A DNA stretch of 64,000 bases, taken from NCBI GenBank assembly GCA_028690155.1, contig JAQVBU010000002.1, positions 147,282-211,281 of the forward strand, given 5' to 3'. Both the position numbers and the translations under genes were made by a program. Position 1 is the first letter of the stretch; the number at the start of each line of letters is the position of its first letter. The stretch is from Alphaproteobacteria bacterium (lineage in GTDB: Bacteria; Pseudomonadota; Alphaproteobacteria; UBA9219). Below the pieces are notes generated by a model. It was not told the DNA's origin and made no database searches. It saw only the letters and a program-made list of their open reading frames with translations. This document shows, one piece after another, positions 26,317 through 34,947 of the stretch.

Positions 26317-27464
26317 TGGTCGATACCGTTCTCATCCTGAATGCCGGATCGTCGAGCGTTAAATTTCAACTTTTCGCTTGTACCGAGGGATTGCCCCGTC
26401 TTGCGACAGGCAGTGTCACCAACATCGGCACCGGTCCCGTCTTAAAGGCGGAACAGGATGGAACGGATTCGAAAATCAAGGTTAACCTTCCGCCCGACGA
26501 AACGCAGAAGCGCGCGGTGCGTCGGATTCTGGATTGGGTCGAAAGCCTAAACGCGAACTGGAACATTGTGGGCGTGGCGCATCGTTTTGTGCACGGAGGG
26601 CCGGATTTTTTCAAGCCGACGCTGCTTACATCCCATGTCTTTCACCGCCTGAAGGAACTTATTCCGCTGGCTCTGTTGCACCAGCCGCATCATCTCGCGG
26701 CGGTCGGCGTCATTACAAGGACGTTGCCTTTGGTGCCGCAGGTGGCGTGTTTTGACACGGCCTTCCACGCGCATCATGAAGAAAAGTTCATGAACTACGC
26801 CGTTCCGCAAGAGCTGACGGATAAAGGCGTTCGCCGTTACGGTTTTCATGGCCTTTCCTACGGCTGGATCAATCAGGTTCTGAAAAAAGAGTATCCCGAT
26901 CTTGCCAAAGGCCGGGTCGTCGTGGCGCATCTGGGGAACGGATCGAGCCTGTGCGCCATCAAGAACGGCCTAGGGATTGATACGACCATGGGCATGACGG
27001 TGCTGGACGGCCTGCCGATGGGCACGCGCACGGGCTCCATTGATCCGGGCGTTGTGTTTTATATCATCCGCGAACTTGGCATGGCGCCCGACGAGGTCGA
27101 AGAAATTTTCTATAAGAAGTCCGGATTAAAAGGTTTGTCGGGCATCAGCAACGACGTGAAAAAGCTTTTGGAAAGCGACAGTCCGCGGGCCAAATACGCG
27201 CTTGATTATTTTGCGACTTATATTGCCAAAAACGTTGCGTCGATGGCCGTGTCCATGGGCGGCATTGATGGGCTTGTCTTCACGGGCGGCATCGGCGAAA
27301 ACGCCGAGCCTATTCGCAAAGCCGTCTTGGACTACCTCGCGTTCATGAACATCCCCCGAGTCTTGGTTATCCCGACCAACGAAGAGCGTTATATGGCTGA
27401 GCAAGCGTTAGACTGCCTGATCGCGACCGGCAAATATGGTTACGGCGCCCGCAAGGTCGGTTAA
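26316..27464 (+). CDS. ackA: Acetate kinase
   Basis: Converts acetyl phosphate and ADP to acetate and ATP. Motifs of the ASKHA fold are ILNAGSSSVKFQLF at the start, AHRFVHGG, HHLAAVGVI, FDTAFHAHH, RRYGFHGLSYGWI, VVAHLGNGSSLCA, TTMGMTVLDGLPMGTRTG and FTGGIGENA. Length 382 aa is normal. The gene overlaps the pta stop by one base and forms an operon with it. Confidence 0.97.
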   Translation: MVDTVLILNAGSSSVKFQLFACTEGLPRLATGSVTNIGTGPVLKAEQDGTDSKIKVNLPPDETQKRAVRRILDWVESLNANWNIVGVAHRFVHGGPDFFKPTLLTSHVFHRLKELIPLALLHQPHHLAAVGVITRTLPLVPQVACFDTAFHAHHEEKFMNYAVPQELTDKGVRRYGFHGLSYGWINQVLKKEYPDLAKGRVVVAHLGNGSSLCAIKNGLGIDTTMGMTVLDGLPMGTRTGSIDPGVVFYIIRELGMAPDEVEEIFYKKSGLKGLSGISNDVKKLLESDSPRAKYALDYFATYIAKNVASMAVSMGGIDGLVFTGGIGENAEPIRKAVLDYLAFMNIPRVLVIPTNEERYMAEQALDCLIATGKYGYGARKVG

Positions 27465-27481
27465 GGGGATTATCGAAGACG

Positions 27482-29362
27482 TTACGCATCAAAATAATCG
27501 CGTATTTTCCGAGCAACGGCGTGGCTGATGCCCGGAACGCGAACAAGATCGTCGACGTCGGCTTCTGCAACGGCCTTGGCCGATCCAAAATGATTTAACA
27601 ACGCCTTCTTACGCAAAGATCCAACGCCGGGAACATCGTCCAGACGCGATTGGCTCAAAGCGCGGGTCCGTTTTCCCTTGTGTGCGCCGTTGGCAAAACG
27701 ATGCGCTTCGTCGCGAAGACGCTGAAGGTAGTAAAGAACCGGATCATCCGGATCGAGGCTAAACGGCGTGCGGCCCGGAACAAAGAAACGTTCGCGTCCC
27801 GCGTTCCGCTGGGGTCCCTTGGCGATGCCGACGACGGCGATGTTGGCGCATCCGCATGCGTCGAGAACCGCACGGGCCCTGCTCACTTGGCCCGCACCAC
27901 CGTCGATCAAAACCAAATCCGGCCATAGGGACGACGCGCGGTCAGGATCTTCATCCGTCAAACGTTTGAAACGGCGCGTCAGGACTTCCTCCATCATCGC
28001 GAAATCGTCATCCGGAGAAGCGGCCCGTATCGTAAAGGTACGGTAGGTTTTCTTGAGAAAGCCCTCTTCGCCTGCCGCGATCATGGCGCCGACCGGAAAC
28101 GCGCCCGCGATATGAGCGTTGTCGTAGACTTCGATTCGCGAAGGGGGGTTCGACAAACCGAAAATCTCACCAACACGGCGCAACAAAAAAGCTTGCGTTT
28201 TTTTCTCGGACAAATGCCGCGCCAACGCTTCTTCCGCGTTCCGGCGCGCCATTTCGATCAGACGTTTTCTAGCGCCTTGCCTAGGGACAACGATCGAAAC
28301 GCGGCCCTCGGCCAAACGAGCAGAAAGGGCTTCGGCCAGAAGGGCGCTTTGAGCGGGCATCGTATCGACAAGGATCAGGGGCGGTGCCTCCTTGTCGGCA
28401 TAAAACTGAGCCAGAAACGCGGCCATAATCTCGGCGGGCTTCTGGTCGCGATCATGCTTCGGATAAAAAAGCCGCGCCCCGTAATTACGGCCCATACGAA
28501 AGAAAAAAGCCTGAACGACCGTTTTCCCCCCTGCTTGGTGAAGCGCCAGAACATCGGCATCGTGAAGCCCCGGAACGTAAACGATTTGAGAGGATTGAAT
28601 GGCCGACAAACTTTTGATGCGATCGCGAAACTGCGCCGCTTTTTCATAGTCCAACGACTCGCTAGCCCGCTGCATGGCCATGGCGAGCTTTTTCTGAACC
28701 GACGCGTTCTTACCCTTAAGAAAATCGAGGGCATCCGCAACTTGGCGCGCGTAAGCTTCATGATCGACGCGCCCCACGCACGGCGCCGTACACCGTTTAA
28801 TATGATACTGCAAACACGGCCTCTGCCGCCGCGAAAAGTCGGCATCCGAACACGTACGCAACATAAACCCGCGCTGAAGATCCTGAAGCGTTTCCGTCAC
28901 CGCCGTGCCGGACGCAAACGGCCCAAAGTACCACCCCTTTTGCTTCCGCATCCCTCTGTGCTTGGAGAGCCGCGGAAAGTCATGGTCGCGCGTAATAAGA
29001 ATAGAGGGATAACTTTTATCGTCGCGCAAAAGGATGTTAAAAGGAGGCATGAAGCGTTGGATATAATTCGCCTCCAACAACAACGCTTCGGCCTCGGTGC
29101 GCGTGACGGTAATCTCCAAGCCGCGGGCCAAAGAAACCATCCGTTGCAAACGAACCGGAAGCCGCGCACGTTGGGTATACGATGAGACGCGTCTTTTTAA
29201 ATTCTTGGCCTTGCCAACGTAAAGGGGCTCTCCGTCGGTCCCCATCATACGATACACACCCGGTGATGTCGGAAGCGTCTTGATCTGCACCCGCAACATG
29301 GCCGCACCCAGAGAAAATCGAGCCTCCGTTCCTCTTTTGTCACTCCCCGTTTTTTTCTTCAT
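27482..29362 (-). CDS. uvrC: Excinuclease ABC subunit C
   Basis: Makes both incisions in nucleotide excision repair with UvrA and UvrB. Order of domains: GIY-YIG endonuclease (SPGVYRMMGTDGEPLYVGKA near residue 35), UvrB-interacting helix pair (MQRASESLDYEKAAQFRDRI), RNase H-like C-terminal endonuclease (RIEVYDNAHIAGAFPVGAMI and LVLIDGGAGQVSRA), then helix-hairpin-helix repeats ending VPGISHAVARKIRDY. Complete at about 620 aa. It is convergent with ackA. A start at MLRVQIKTLPTSPG, 21 codons downstream, is also possible. No LexA box was noticed directly upstream. Confidence 0.96.
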   Translation of the reverse strand: MKKKTGSDKRGTEARFSLGAAMLRVQIKTLPTSPGVYRMMGTDGEPLYVGKAKNLKRRVSSYTQRARLPVRLQRMVSLARGLEITVTRTEAEALLLEANYIQRFMPPFNILLRDDKSYPSILITRDHDFPRLSKHRGMRKQKGWYFGPFASGTAVTETLQDLQRGFMLRTCSDADFSRRQRPCLQYHIKRCTAPCVGRVDHEAYARQVADALDFLKGKNASVQKKLAMAMQRASESLDYEKAAQFRDRIKSLSAIQSSQIVYVPGLHDADVLALHQAGGKTVVQAFFFRMGRNYGARLFYPKHDRDQKPAEIMAAFLAQFYADKEAPPLILVDTMPAQSALLAEALSARLAEGRVSIVVPRQGARKRLIEMARRNAEEALARHLSEKKTQAFLLRRVGEIFGLSNPPSRIEVYDNAHIAGAFPVGAMIAAGEEGFLKKTYRTFTIRAASPDDDFAMMEEVLTRRFKRLTDEDPDRASSLWPDLVLIDGGAGQVSRARAVLDACGCANIAVVGIAKGPQRNAGRERFFVPGRTPFSLDPDDPVLYYLQRLRDEAHRFANGAHKGKRTRALSQSRLDDVPGVGSLRKKALLNHFGSAKAVAEADVDDLVRVPGISHAVARKIRDYFDA

Positions 29363-29715
29363 CGCGCGAACCGCATACTCCTGCCTATCATGGCGCCTTT
29401 ATCCCCAAAATCTGTGGATAACCCTGTTGATAACTTCATTGTGCATCGCCGTTTCTTCAATAAACATGTCTTTTTTTCCTCTTTGCCTAAAAAATAGGCA
29501 ACAAGCAGCAACCTTTTGGTTTAATTATATTTTTTAACACAAATTTCCGAAACGCCTTTTTTCTTCTTGCGCTGCAATCATGTCTTCCGAACAGCAAGGC
29601 CGTGTCATGTGCACAAACTCTTCACTTTTTTATCCGCTCAATAAAAAAAAGGTCCCCTTCTCTTCCGCGCACCAGACGTTTTATGTTATCACAAACACGT
29701 AACTCGTGGAGTCCC
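29363..29715. other. 353-bp non-coding region with clustered DnaA-box-like sites
   Basis: The region between divergent uvrC and pgsA has no credible gene. It holds three DnaA-box-like sequences within 35 bases: TTATCCCCA at 29399-29407, an exact TGTGGATAA at 29413-29421 (TTATCCACA on the minus strand) and TGTTGATAA at 29425-29433 (one mismatch). An AT-rich stretch at about 29518-29545 and a further TTATCACAA near 29686 follow. This may be a DnaA-regulated promoter or, less likely, part of an origin. No phased set of boxes or flanking oriC-typical gene is seen. Confidence 0.45.
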
Positions 29716-30267
29716 ATGTTTCAGTCTTTCGCCAACAAACTAACGTTGTCCAGGATCCTCGTTATTCCCGTTATCCTGGCCCTTCTTGTCATTCCGCATG
29801 CGTGGGCAGCGTGGGCGGCCCTTATTCTTTTTTCGGCAGCCGGCGCCACGGATTGGCTCGACGGCTATCTGGCGCGGCGCGACAATCAAGTCACGCGCGT
29901 GGGCCAGTTTCTCGATCCTATTGCCGACAAGCTGTTGGTGGCCTCGGTTATCCTCGTGTTGGTCTGGACCAAACAAATCGATGGTATAAACGTTCTTCCC
30001 GCGGTCATTATTCTGATGCGCGAAGTTGCTGTCTCGGGCCTACGCGAGTTTCTGGCCGGCCTGAGCGTTAGCGTTCCCGTCAGCCGTCTGGCAAAATGGA
30101 AAACAACCATCCAACTTATCGCTTTGGGCTTCTTGATCGTGGGCAAATACGCGCCAGCTATGATCCCGGCCACGCTGATCGGCGGCATCGGTCTGTGGAT
30201 CGCAGGCCTGTTCACCATCATCACCGCCTGGGACTACTGGCGCGCCAGCCTCAATCACTTCGATTAA
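29716..30267 (+). CDS. pgsA: CDP-diacylglycerol-glycerol-3-phosphate 3-phosphatidyltransferase
   Basis: Inner-membrane enzyme that makes phosphatidylglycerol phosphate, the precursor of phosphatidylglycerol and cardiolipin. The CDP-alcohol phosphatidyltransferase signature is complete: DWLDGYLARR...GQFLDPIADK (DGxxAR, GxxxD, xxxD spacing). About four to five membrane helices are visible. I chose the ATG at 29716 (MFQSFANKLTLSRIL) with GTGGAGTCCC before it; the upstream codons in the frame are not conserved. Length 183 aa is normal. It is convergent with galU. Confidence 0.94.
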   Translation: MFQSFANKLTLSRILVIPVILALLVIPHAWAAWAALILFSAAGATDWLDGYLARRDNQVTRVGQFLDPIADKLLVASVILVLVWTKQIDGINVLPAVIILMREVAVSGLREFLAGLSVSVPVSRLAKWKTTIQLIALGFLIVGKYAPAMIPATLIGGIGLWIAGLFTIITAWDYWRASLNHFD

Positions 30268-30348
30268 ATTTCCGCGTTTTTGCCGATGCTCGGCCCCAGA
30301 GCCGATCGTGATAAGGTTAGCGTCTTTTGACGACAACCGTTCGCGTGA

Positions 30349-30396
30349 CCAAACGCCAAAGGCGTTTGGCGCGTCGCAGGCCAAAGCCCTGCGACG
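30349..30396. repeat. Two adjacent perfect inverted repeats
   Basis: First hairpin: CCAAACGCC, AAA, GGCGTTTGG (30349-30369), a perfect 9-bp stem. Second: CGTCGCAGG, a 7-base loop, CCTGCGACG (30372-30396), also a perfect 9-bp stem. They lie between the convergent pgsA and galU genes, before a separate terminator. The T run expected for an intrinsic terminator is absent; they may be mRNA-stabilising or REP-like elements. Confidence 0.75.
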
Positions 30397-30414
30397 GCCG
30401 AGCCTTGCGAGGAT

Positions 30415-30439
30415 AAAAACAGGCCTAAAGCCTATTTTT
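30415..30439. terminator. Bidirectional terminator between pgsA and galU
   Basis: An A run, AGGC, CTAAA loop, GCCT, then a T run form a symmetric hairpin that can end both convergent transcripts. The GC stem is short (4 bp), extended by A/T pairs around one mismatch. Confidence 0.6.
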
Positions 30440-30463
30440 ACAATCGGCTCGATCATCAAAAAA

Positions 30464-31333
30464 TTAGAGCATTTTCTTTAACACGCTGCGAACCGCTTCG
30501 CTCATATCCTCATGGGCGAGCGCAAAAGCCACGTTTGCCTGAATGAATCCGACCTTGTCGCCGCAGTCATAGCGCGTGCCCTCGTACCGGAGGCCGTGGA
30601 AAGGTTGCTTACCGATCAACTGGGCCATGGCGTCGGTCAACTGGATCTCGCCGCCCGCACCGGTTTTCTGTTCATCGAGGATAGAGAAGATTTCGGGCTG
30701 AAGGATGTAACGGCCAATCACCGACAGCGTGGACGGAGCCTGCTCCGGCGCGGGTTTTTCGACCAACCCCTTCACGCTTGCCAGACGCCCGTCGTCCGAG
30801 GCCACATCCAAAATGCCGTATCGGTTCGTCTGCTCACGCGGGACATCGACAACGGCAACGACGTTGCCGCCCACGTCGTTATAGGAATCGATCATTTGCT
30901 TCAAACACGGCTTCTTAGACAACACAACGTCGTCGGCCAGAAGAACGGCAAAAGGCTCGTCCCCCACCAGATGCCGCGCGCACCACACCGCATGGCCCAA
31001 GCCCAAGGGTTCGCGTTGACGTGTAAAGAGAAACTGACCGGATTCGATCTCGGTTGTGTCAAGAGCCGCCAACGCCTGAGTTTTATTCCGGCTCTGCAGC
31101 GTACGTCGCAGCTCCGGATTGCTGTCGAAGTGATCCTCCAACGCGCTTTTTCCCCGACTTGTTACAAAGATAAATTGCTCTATACCAGCCGCCCGGGCCT
31201 CATCAACAGCATGTTGGATCAACGGACGATCCACAAGCGTCAACATTTCCTTCGGCATGGCTTTTGTCGCGGGCAAGAAACGCGTACCCAGACCCGCAAC
31301 GGGGAAAACGGCTTTACGAACAGGTTTCGGCAT
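30464..31333 (-). CDS. galU: UTP-glucose-1-phosphate uridylyltransferase
   Basis: Makes UDP-glucose for glycolipid, polysaccharide and LPS synthesis. The nucleotidyltransferase opening KAVFPVAGLGTRFLPATKAM and the lysine motif PKEML follow the family closely; later landmarks are EPLGLGHAVWCA, LLADDVVL, GLVEKP and GGEIQLTDAM. The 289-aa length is normal. It lies 9 bases after the receiver-domain gene on the same strand and may be in its transcript. Confidence 0.96.
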   Translation of the reverse strand: MPKPVRKAVFPVAGLGTRFLPATKAMPKEMLTLVDRPLIQHAVDEARAAGIEQFIFVTSRGKSALEDHFDSNPELRRTLQSRNKTQALAALDTTEIESGQFLFTRQREPLGLGHAVWCARHLVGDEPFAVLLADDVVLSKKPCLKQMIDSYNDVGGNVVAVVDVPREQTNRYGILDVASDDGRLASVKGLVEKPAPEQAPSTLSVIGRYILQPEIFSILDEQKTGAGGEIQLTDAMAQLIGKQPFHGLRYEGTRYDCGDKVGFIQANVAFALAHEDMSEAVRSVLKKML

Positions 31334-31342
31334 GGCTTTTTC

Positions 31343-31741
31343 TCAAGAGCAAAGTTTCAAAACGTTTTCAACGACCAGAGAAAGTTCCTCCAACGAAAAA
31401 GGCTTGGCAAGCACCTTATCGGCCAGCGCGATCGAATTTTGAGCACGATCGCGTTCCCGCGCGTACCCGGAAAGAACAATAATGCGCAAAAAAGGATAAA
31501 CCTCACGCGCACGCGCAGCCAAGGCGACGCCGTCGACATGGGGCATGACGATATCGGCGATGAGAATGTCGTAAGAAGATGCGGCCAGCATGTCAAGAGC
31601 GCGGCGTCCGTCCGCAGCTTCTTCGACCAAAAAGCCCAAACCTTCTAGGCCGCGCACAACGACCTCTCGGATGGCGGGGTTATCATCGACGACCAAAATA
31701 CGCGCGCGCGGCACAACCGAAAGCGGAACTTTATGGGTCAT
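31343..31741 (-). CDS. Single-domain response regulator (CpdR-like length)
   Basis: A stand-alone REC domain, 132 aa: acidic pair in ARILVVDDNPAIRE, phospho-acceptor Asp in YDILIADIVMPHVDG, Ser in IIVLSGYARERD, and Lys in KVLAKPFSLEEL. I chose the ATG at 31741 (MTHKVPLSVV), whose first bases overlap the stop of the zinc-ribbon gene by 11 bases. In alphaproteobacteria a short receiver beside the zinc-ribbon/DUF3426 gene is a common arrangement (CpdR-type). It has no output domain, so it must act through protein contacts. No kinase gene is adjacent. Confidence 0.88.
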   Translation of the reverse strand: MTHKVPLSVVPRARILVVDDNPAIREVVVRGLEGLGFLVEEAADGRRALDMLAASSYDILIADIVMPHVDGVALAARAREVYPFLRIIVLSGYARERDRAQNSIALADKVLAKPFSLEELSLVVENVLKLCS

Positions 31742-32558
31742 AAGAATCCTTTCCCCCGGATATGAATTCCAGAAAAACGTCTTCGATCGTGCGTTCCATG
31801 GGCGCAGGAATTTCCGTATGGAAACGAACGGTTTCGCCCGCCCGAACCTTTTGAGCTTTGATATTGATCCACCACGTTTTGATAACGGCACCGTCAACGC
31901 TCAACGCTTGGGCCCTAACGGCCGGAATATCTTTTGAGAACCGGCCTGTGTTTTTGATAACCCCATCGACAAAAAGCTTCATGGTGCCGCTGTCATAGCG
32001 AAGCTCGGATTTTACGTCGCCGAAAACCAAGCCGCCCCGAGAAGGCTTGTCGGGAAGATCCACGACGCTGGAAAAAGCCCCCGAACCAAAAGAGGCTTCG
32101 GACAAGGCATGAAGCCCCAACATCAGAATAAGCACCAAAACAATCCCAACCAAAACGCCGCAAAGCAAAACAACCGCATTGCCGACAAAGCTCTTTTGAG
32201 CAACCACAGCGGGCAACGCAACGGCGCCGGGAGGAGAAGCGGGCGAAGGCAAAGGCGAACGGTCTTTCGATTCGGATGGCGAATCAGAAGACGAATCGGT
32301 CTTCGAATCAGCCGAATCGGTCTTCTTTCTCAAAAAAGGTGGGGGGGGTGGCATCGAAGACAAGCCCGAAACATCTCTTTCCATTTCCGGACGTCGAAGA
32401 CTAAAATCGGGAGGAACCTCCACGACATCAATGGCATTCGACAAAGTAACCGGCCACACATGTTTACAGCGCGCGCAACGAACCCGTCTGCCTCCTTGAG
32501 CAAAAAGGCCGATTTGCACCAAATAGCGGGTGCCGCATGACGGACATTCAAGAATCAT
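31731..32558 (-). CDS. Zinc-ribbon (MJ0042-type) DUF3426-like membrane protein
   Basis: The N-terminus has the two zinc-binding Cys pairs of the MJ0042 ribbon: LECPSCGTRYLV and VRCARCKHVWPV. A long Ser/Asp/Pro-rich linker (residues 60-115) leads to one membrane helix (about residues 125-148, VVLLCGVLVGIVLVLILML), with a C-terminal domain of DUF3426 type (LRYDSGTMKLFVDGVIKNTG). The ribbon should be cytoplasmic and the C-terminal domain periplasmic. It is upstream of the receiver gene with an 11-base overlap, so the two are coupled. Function unknown. Confidence 0.85.
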   Translation of the reverse strand: MILECPSCGTRYLVQIGLFAQGGRRVRCARCKHVWPVTLSNAIDVVEVPPDFSLRRPEMERDVSGLSSMPPPPPFLRKKTDSADSKTDSSSDSPSESKDRSPLPSPASPPGAVALPAVVAQKSFVGNAVVLLCGVLVGIVLVLILMLGLHALSEASFGSGAFSSVVDLPDKPSRGGLVFGDVKSELRYDSGTMKLFVDGVIKNTGRFSKDIPAVRAQALSVDGAVIKTWWINIKAQKVRAGETVRFHTEIPAPMERTIEDVFLEFISGGKDSYDP

Positions 32559-32722
32559 AAGGTTAAAAAAATAAGTGCCGTTATGAACAACAACGAAAGT
32601 ACCATTTTAGGGTCCGAACGACCAAATTTAAAAGAAAGAAAGTCGTGGTGACTAGAATTTTTGGAAAAGGCGCTTTAAGCTGACAAAATTAGGGTTTACC
32701 CCATACCGAACAACGAGTTTTC

Positions 32723-33391
32723 ATGCTGTTATCTTTCAAAAACGTCAGTCTGGCCTACAGCCCGGATCATGCGATTCTCGACGACATAAGCTTTACGCTT
32801 AGCGACGGAGGCTTTTACTTTCTCACGGGAACAAGCGGCGCGGGAAAATCTTCGCTTTTAAGGCTGATTTACCAAGCCGAAAGGCCAACGAAAGGAAAAA
32901 TCCGGCTGTTCGCAAAACTCTTGGGCTCCGAGCAAAACCACGAACGTCAAGCGCAGTTGCGGCGGAAAATGGGCATTGTGTTTCAGGATTTTCGCCTTAT
33001 CCCCCATCTCAGCGCCCTTGAAAACGCAGCGCTGCCGTTAAGGCTAACGAACACGCGCGAAGACTACGTACTCCGCCACACGAAAGAACTTCTGGAGTGG
33101 GTCGGTCTCGGAAATCGGATCAACGCCAAACCGGCCGAGCTTTCGGGCGGGGAACAGCAACGCGTCGCCATCGCTCGAGCCGTTGTGACGCGCCCTAAAC
33201 TCCTTCTTGCCGACGAACCGACAGGCAATGTGGATGAAGATACCGCCTTGAAATTATTTCACCTTTTTGTCGAGCTCAACAAGCTCGGCACAGCCGTTAT
33301 TCTGGCCACGCATCAAAATCATTTGGTTGAGAAGTTTCATAAACCCGCCATCCACTTAGTGCGGGGAAAACTTCAAGCCCCGAAGCGCTGA
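32723..33391 (+). CDS. ftsE: Cell division ATP-binding protein FtsE
   Basis: ATPase of the FtsEX complex that controls peptidoglycan hydrolases at the septum. ABC motifs: Walker [18 protein letters not shown]-loop [10 protein letters not shown], signature [14 protein letters not shown], Walker [15 protein letters not shown], and H-loop LATHQNH. Length 222 aa is typical. It is followed by ftsX after 66 bases, then ydcF and plsC, on the same strand. Confidence 0.95.
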   Translation: MLLSFKNVSLAYSPDHAILDDISFTLSDGGFYFLTGTSGAGKSSLLRLIYQAERPTKGKIRLFAKLLGSEQNHERQAQLRRKMGIVFQDFRLIPHLSALENAALPLRLTNTREDYVLRHTKELLEWVGLGNRINAKPAELSGGEQQRVAIARAVVTRPKLLLADEPTGNVDEDTALKLFHLFVELNKLGTAVILATHQNHLVEKFHKPAIHLVRGKLQAPKR

Positions 33392-33457
33392 TTTCAGAGT
33401 TTTTCAGGCGACCTTTTTCTGGTACGACAACTTCACCGAGGATAACACAAGAAAACC

Positions 33458-34351
33458 ATGTCCCTTCCCCGTCACCTTTTCAGCTCGGCTTTCCGTCACC
33501 ACCATCTTGGGCGATCCTTTGCCGTGATTGTCGGGATTATGGTGTTTATCGCCACCTTTGCGACGGTCGCCGAAGTTCTTTTGGTCACGACCAGCTACAT
33601 CTGGGGCCGATCGGTCGAAACCCGGCTGACCGTCGAAATCCCGGATCTCGGCGATGAGGCGTCTTTGTCACAGGCCGAACGCCTCGCCCAAGCCTTAGCC
33701 GTCCTGAAAGCTTTGCCCAACGTCAAAAGCGTAACGCCCCTCCAAACGGACGATGTCGAAAAGCTTTTAAGCCCATGGTTCAACAAGCCGGAAGTCCTGC
33801 ACACCCTGCCCTTGCCCGCGTTGATCGATGTCGAACAAAAGGCGAATGGACGACTTAACGTGCATCAGGTCGAAGACGCTTTGCGCGCCGTCATTCCGGA
33901 CGCGAAGGTCAACGATCACGGCACGTGGACCCAAGACATCTGGCGGCTTGTGCACGGTTTGGCGGTTCTGGGCGGCGCCACGATCCTTTTGACCGGACTG
34001 ACGCTCGTCATCGCCGTCAGCCTGATCTGCCGCGCCGTCATTGCCGCTGAATATGAAACAATCGCGCTTCTGCACTTAATGGGCGCCGAGCAAACCGACA
34101 TTGCCCAACACTTTCAAAAGCTGGCCACCGATATCGCGCTGCGCGCCGCCGCCATCGGCTTTGCCCTTGCATTGGGCGTAACCCTTCTTCTTTTCTCGTC
34201 GGCCAAAGGCTTCGCCGACTTTTCATCGCTTCAATGGTTTCACTGGTTTGGCGTGGGGCTTATTGCCTTCGCCGTCCCGCTTTGCGCGACGGCTATCGCC
34301 TCGCTCGCAGCCCGTTATTCCGTAATGCGCCAAATCCAGAGTTTCCCATGA
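33458..34351 (+). CDS. ftsX: Cell division protein FtsX
   Basis: Membrane partner of FtsE. One N-terminal membrane helix (about residues 22-42), a periplasmic domain of about 120 residues and three C-terminal helices are visible, the FtsX topology. Landmarks are RLTVEIPDL, LLSPWFNKPEV, a conserved IAAEYETIALLHLMGAEQT after the second helix, and the last helix ending at AARYSVMRQI. Length 297 aa is normal. It overlaps ydcF by an ATGA junction. Confidence 0.92.
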   Translation: MSLPRHLFSSAFRHHHLGRSFAVIVGIMVFIATFATVAEVLLVTTSYIWGRSVETRLTVEIPDLGDEASLSQAERLAQALAVLKALPNVKSVTPLQTDDVEKLLSPWFNKPEVLHTLPLPALIDVEQKANGRLNVHQVEDALRAVIPDAKVNDHGTWTQDIWRLVHGLAVLGGATILLTGLTLVIAVSLICRAVIAAEYETIALLHLMGAEQTDIAQHFQKLATDIALRAAAIGFALALGVTLLLFSSAKGFADFSSLQWFHWFGVGLIAFAVPLCATAIASLAARYSVMRQIQSFP

Positions 34352-34944
34352 AAAAGCTTTTGGCCGCCTTTATCGTTCTTGGGCTGGTCCTCGGCGGGTT
34401 GTGGCTCGGCGGCTTCTTGATTTTCATCCAGAACATCACCTTTTGGCAGACTCCCGGCGTGTTGGACGACGCCAAAGAGGCCGAAGCCATCGTCGTCCTG
34501 ACCGGCGGCAGCGAACGCTTGGCGACGGGCTTGTCGCTTCTCGAAGCCCATAAGGGCAAAAAACTTTTCATATCGGGCGTGCACGAAAACCTTTCCCTCG
34601 ACGAAGTGCTGCGCAGCCTATCCCTTTCGCCCGAGCTGAAGGCCTGTTGCGTCACGTTGGGCTACGAGGCTACCAGCACCCATACCAACGCCCAAGAAAC
34701 CCGTGTCTGGATGGAATCGCAAGGCATGACGTCGATGCGCCTTGTCACATCGAATTATCACATGCCGCGGAGCCTTCTTCTGTTTCATGCCGCGATGCCC
34801 GACATGACCATCATCCCCACGCCCGTCGCCCCGGACAAGGTCAAACTTAGAACGTGGTGGGAACACCCGGGCACCGCCAACCTTCTTATTACCGAGTACA
34901 GCAAATTCCTTGTCGCCGTCATTTGCCTCCGTTTGGGAATCTAG
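34348..34944 (+). CDS. YdcF family (DUF218) membrane-anchored protein
   Basis: A DUF218-type protein with an N-terminal anchor (KKLLAAFIVLGLVLGGLWL). The domain shows AIVVLTGGSERLATGLSLLE, LFISGVHEN, a conserved TSTHTNAQETRVWM and RLVTSNYHMPRSLLLFH, which are hallmarks of the YdcF/SanA/ElyC group thought to act in envelope polysaccharide assembly. Start at 34348 overlaps the ftsX stop (ATGA); the long upstream frame is inside ftsX. It precedes plsC by 3 bases. An envelope role fits its operon. Confidence 0.9.
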   Translation: MKKLLAAFIVLGLVLGGLWLGGFLIFIQNITFWQTPGVLDDAKEAEAIVVLTGGSERLATGLSLLEAHKGKKLFISGVHENLSLDEVLRSLSLSPELKACCVTLGYEATSTHTNAQETRVWMESQGMTSMRLVTSNYHMPRSLLLFHAAMPDMTIIPTPVAPDKVKLRTWWEHPGTANLLITEYSKFLVAVICLRLGI

Positions 34945-34947
34945 TCC

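Noticed and set aside
28112..29185. 357-residue frame on the plus strand
   Set aside because: Antisense to uvrC; Arg/Gln-rich shadow frame.
30512..31648. 378-residue frame on the plus strand
   Set aside because: Antisense to galU and the receiver gene; no motif or ribosome-binding site.
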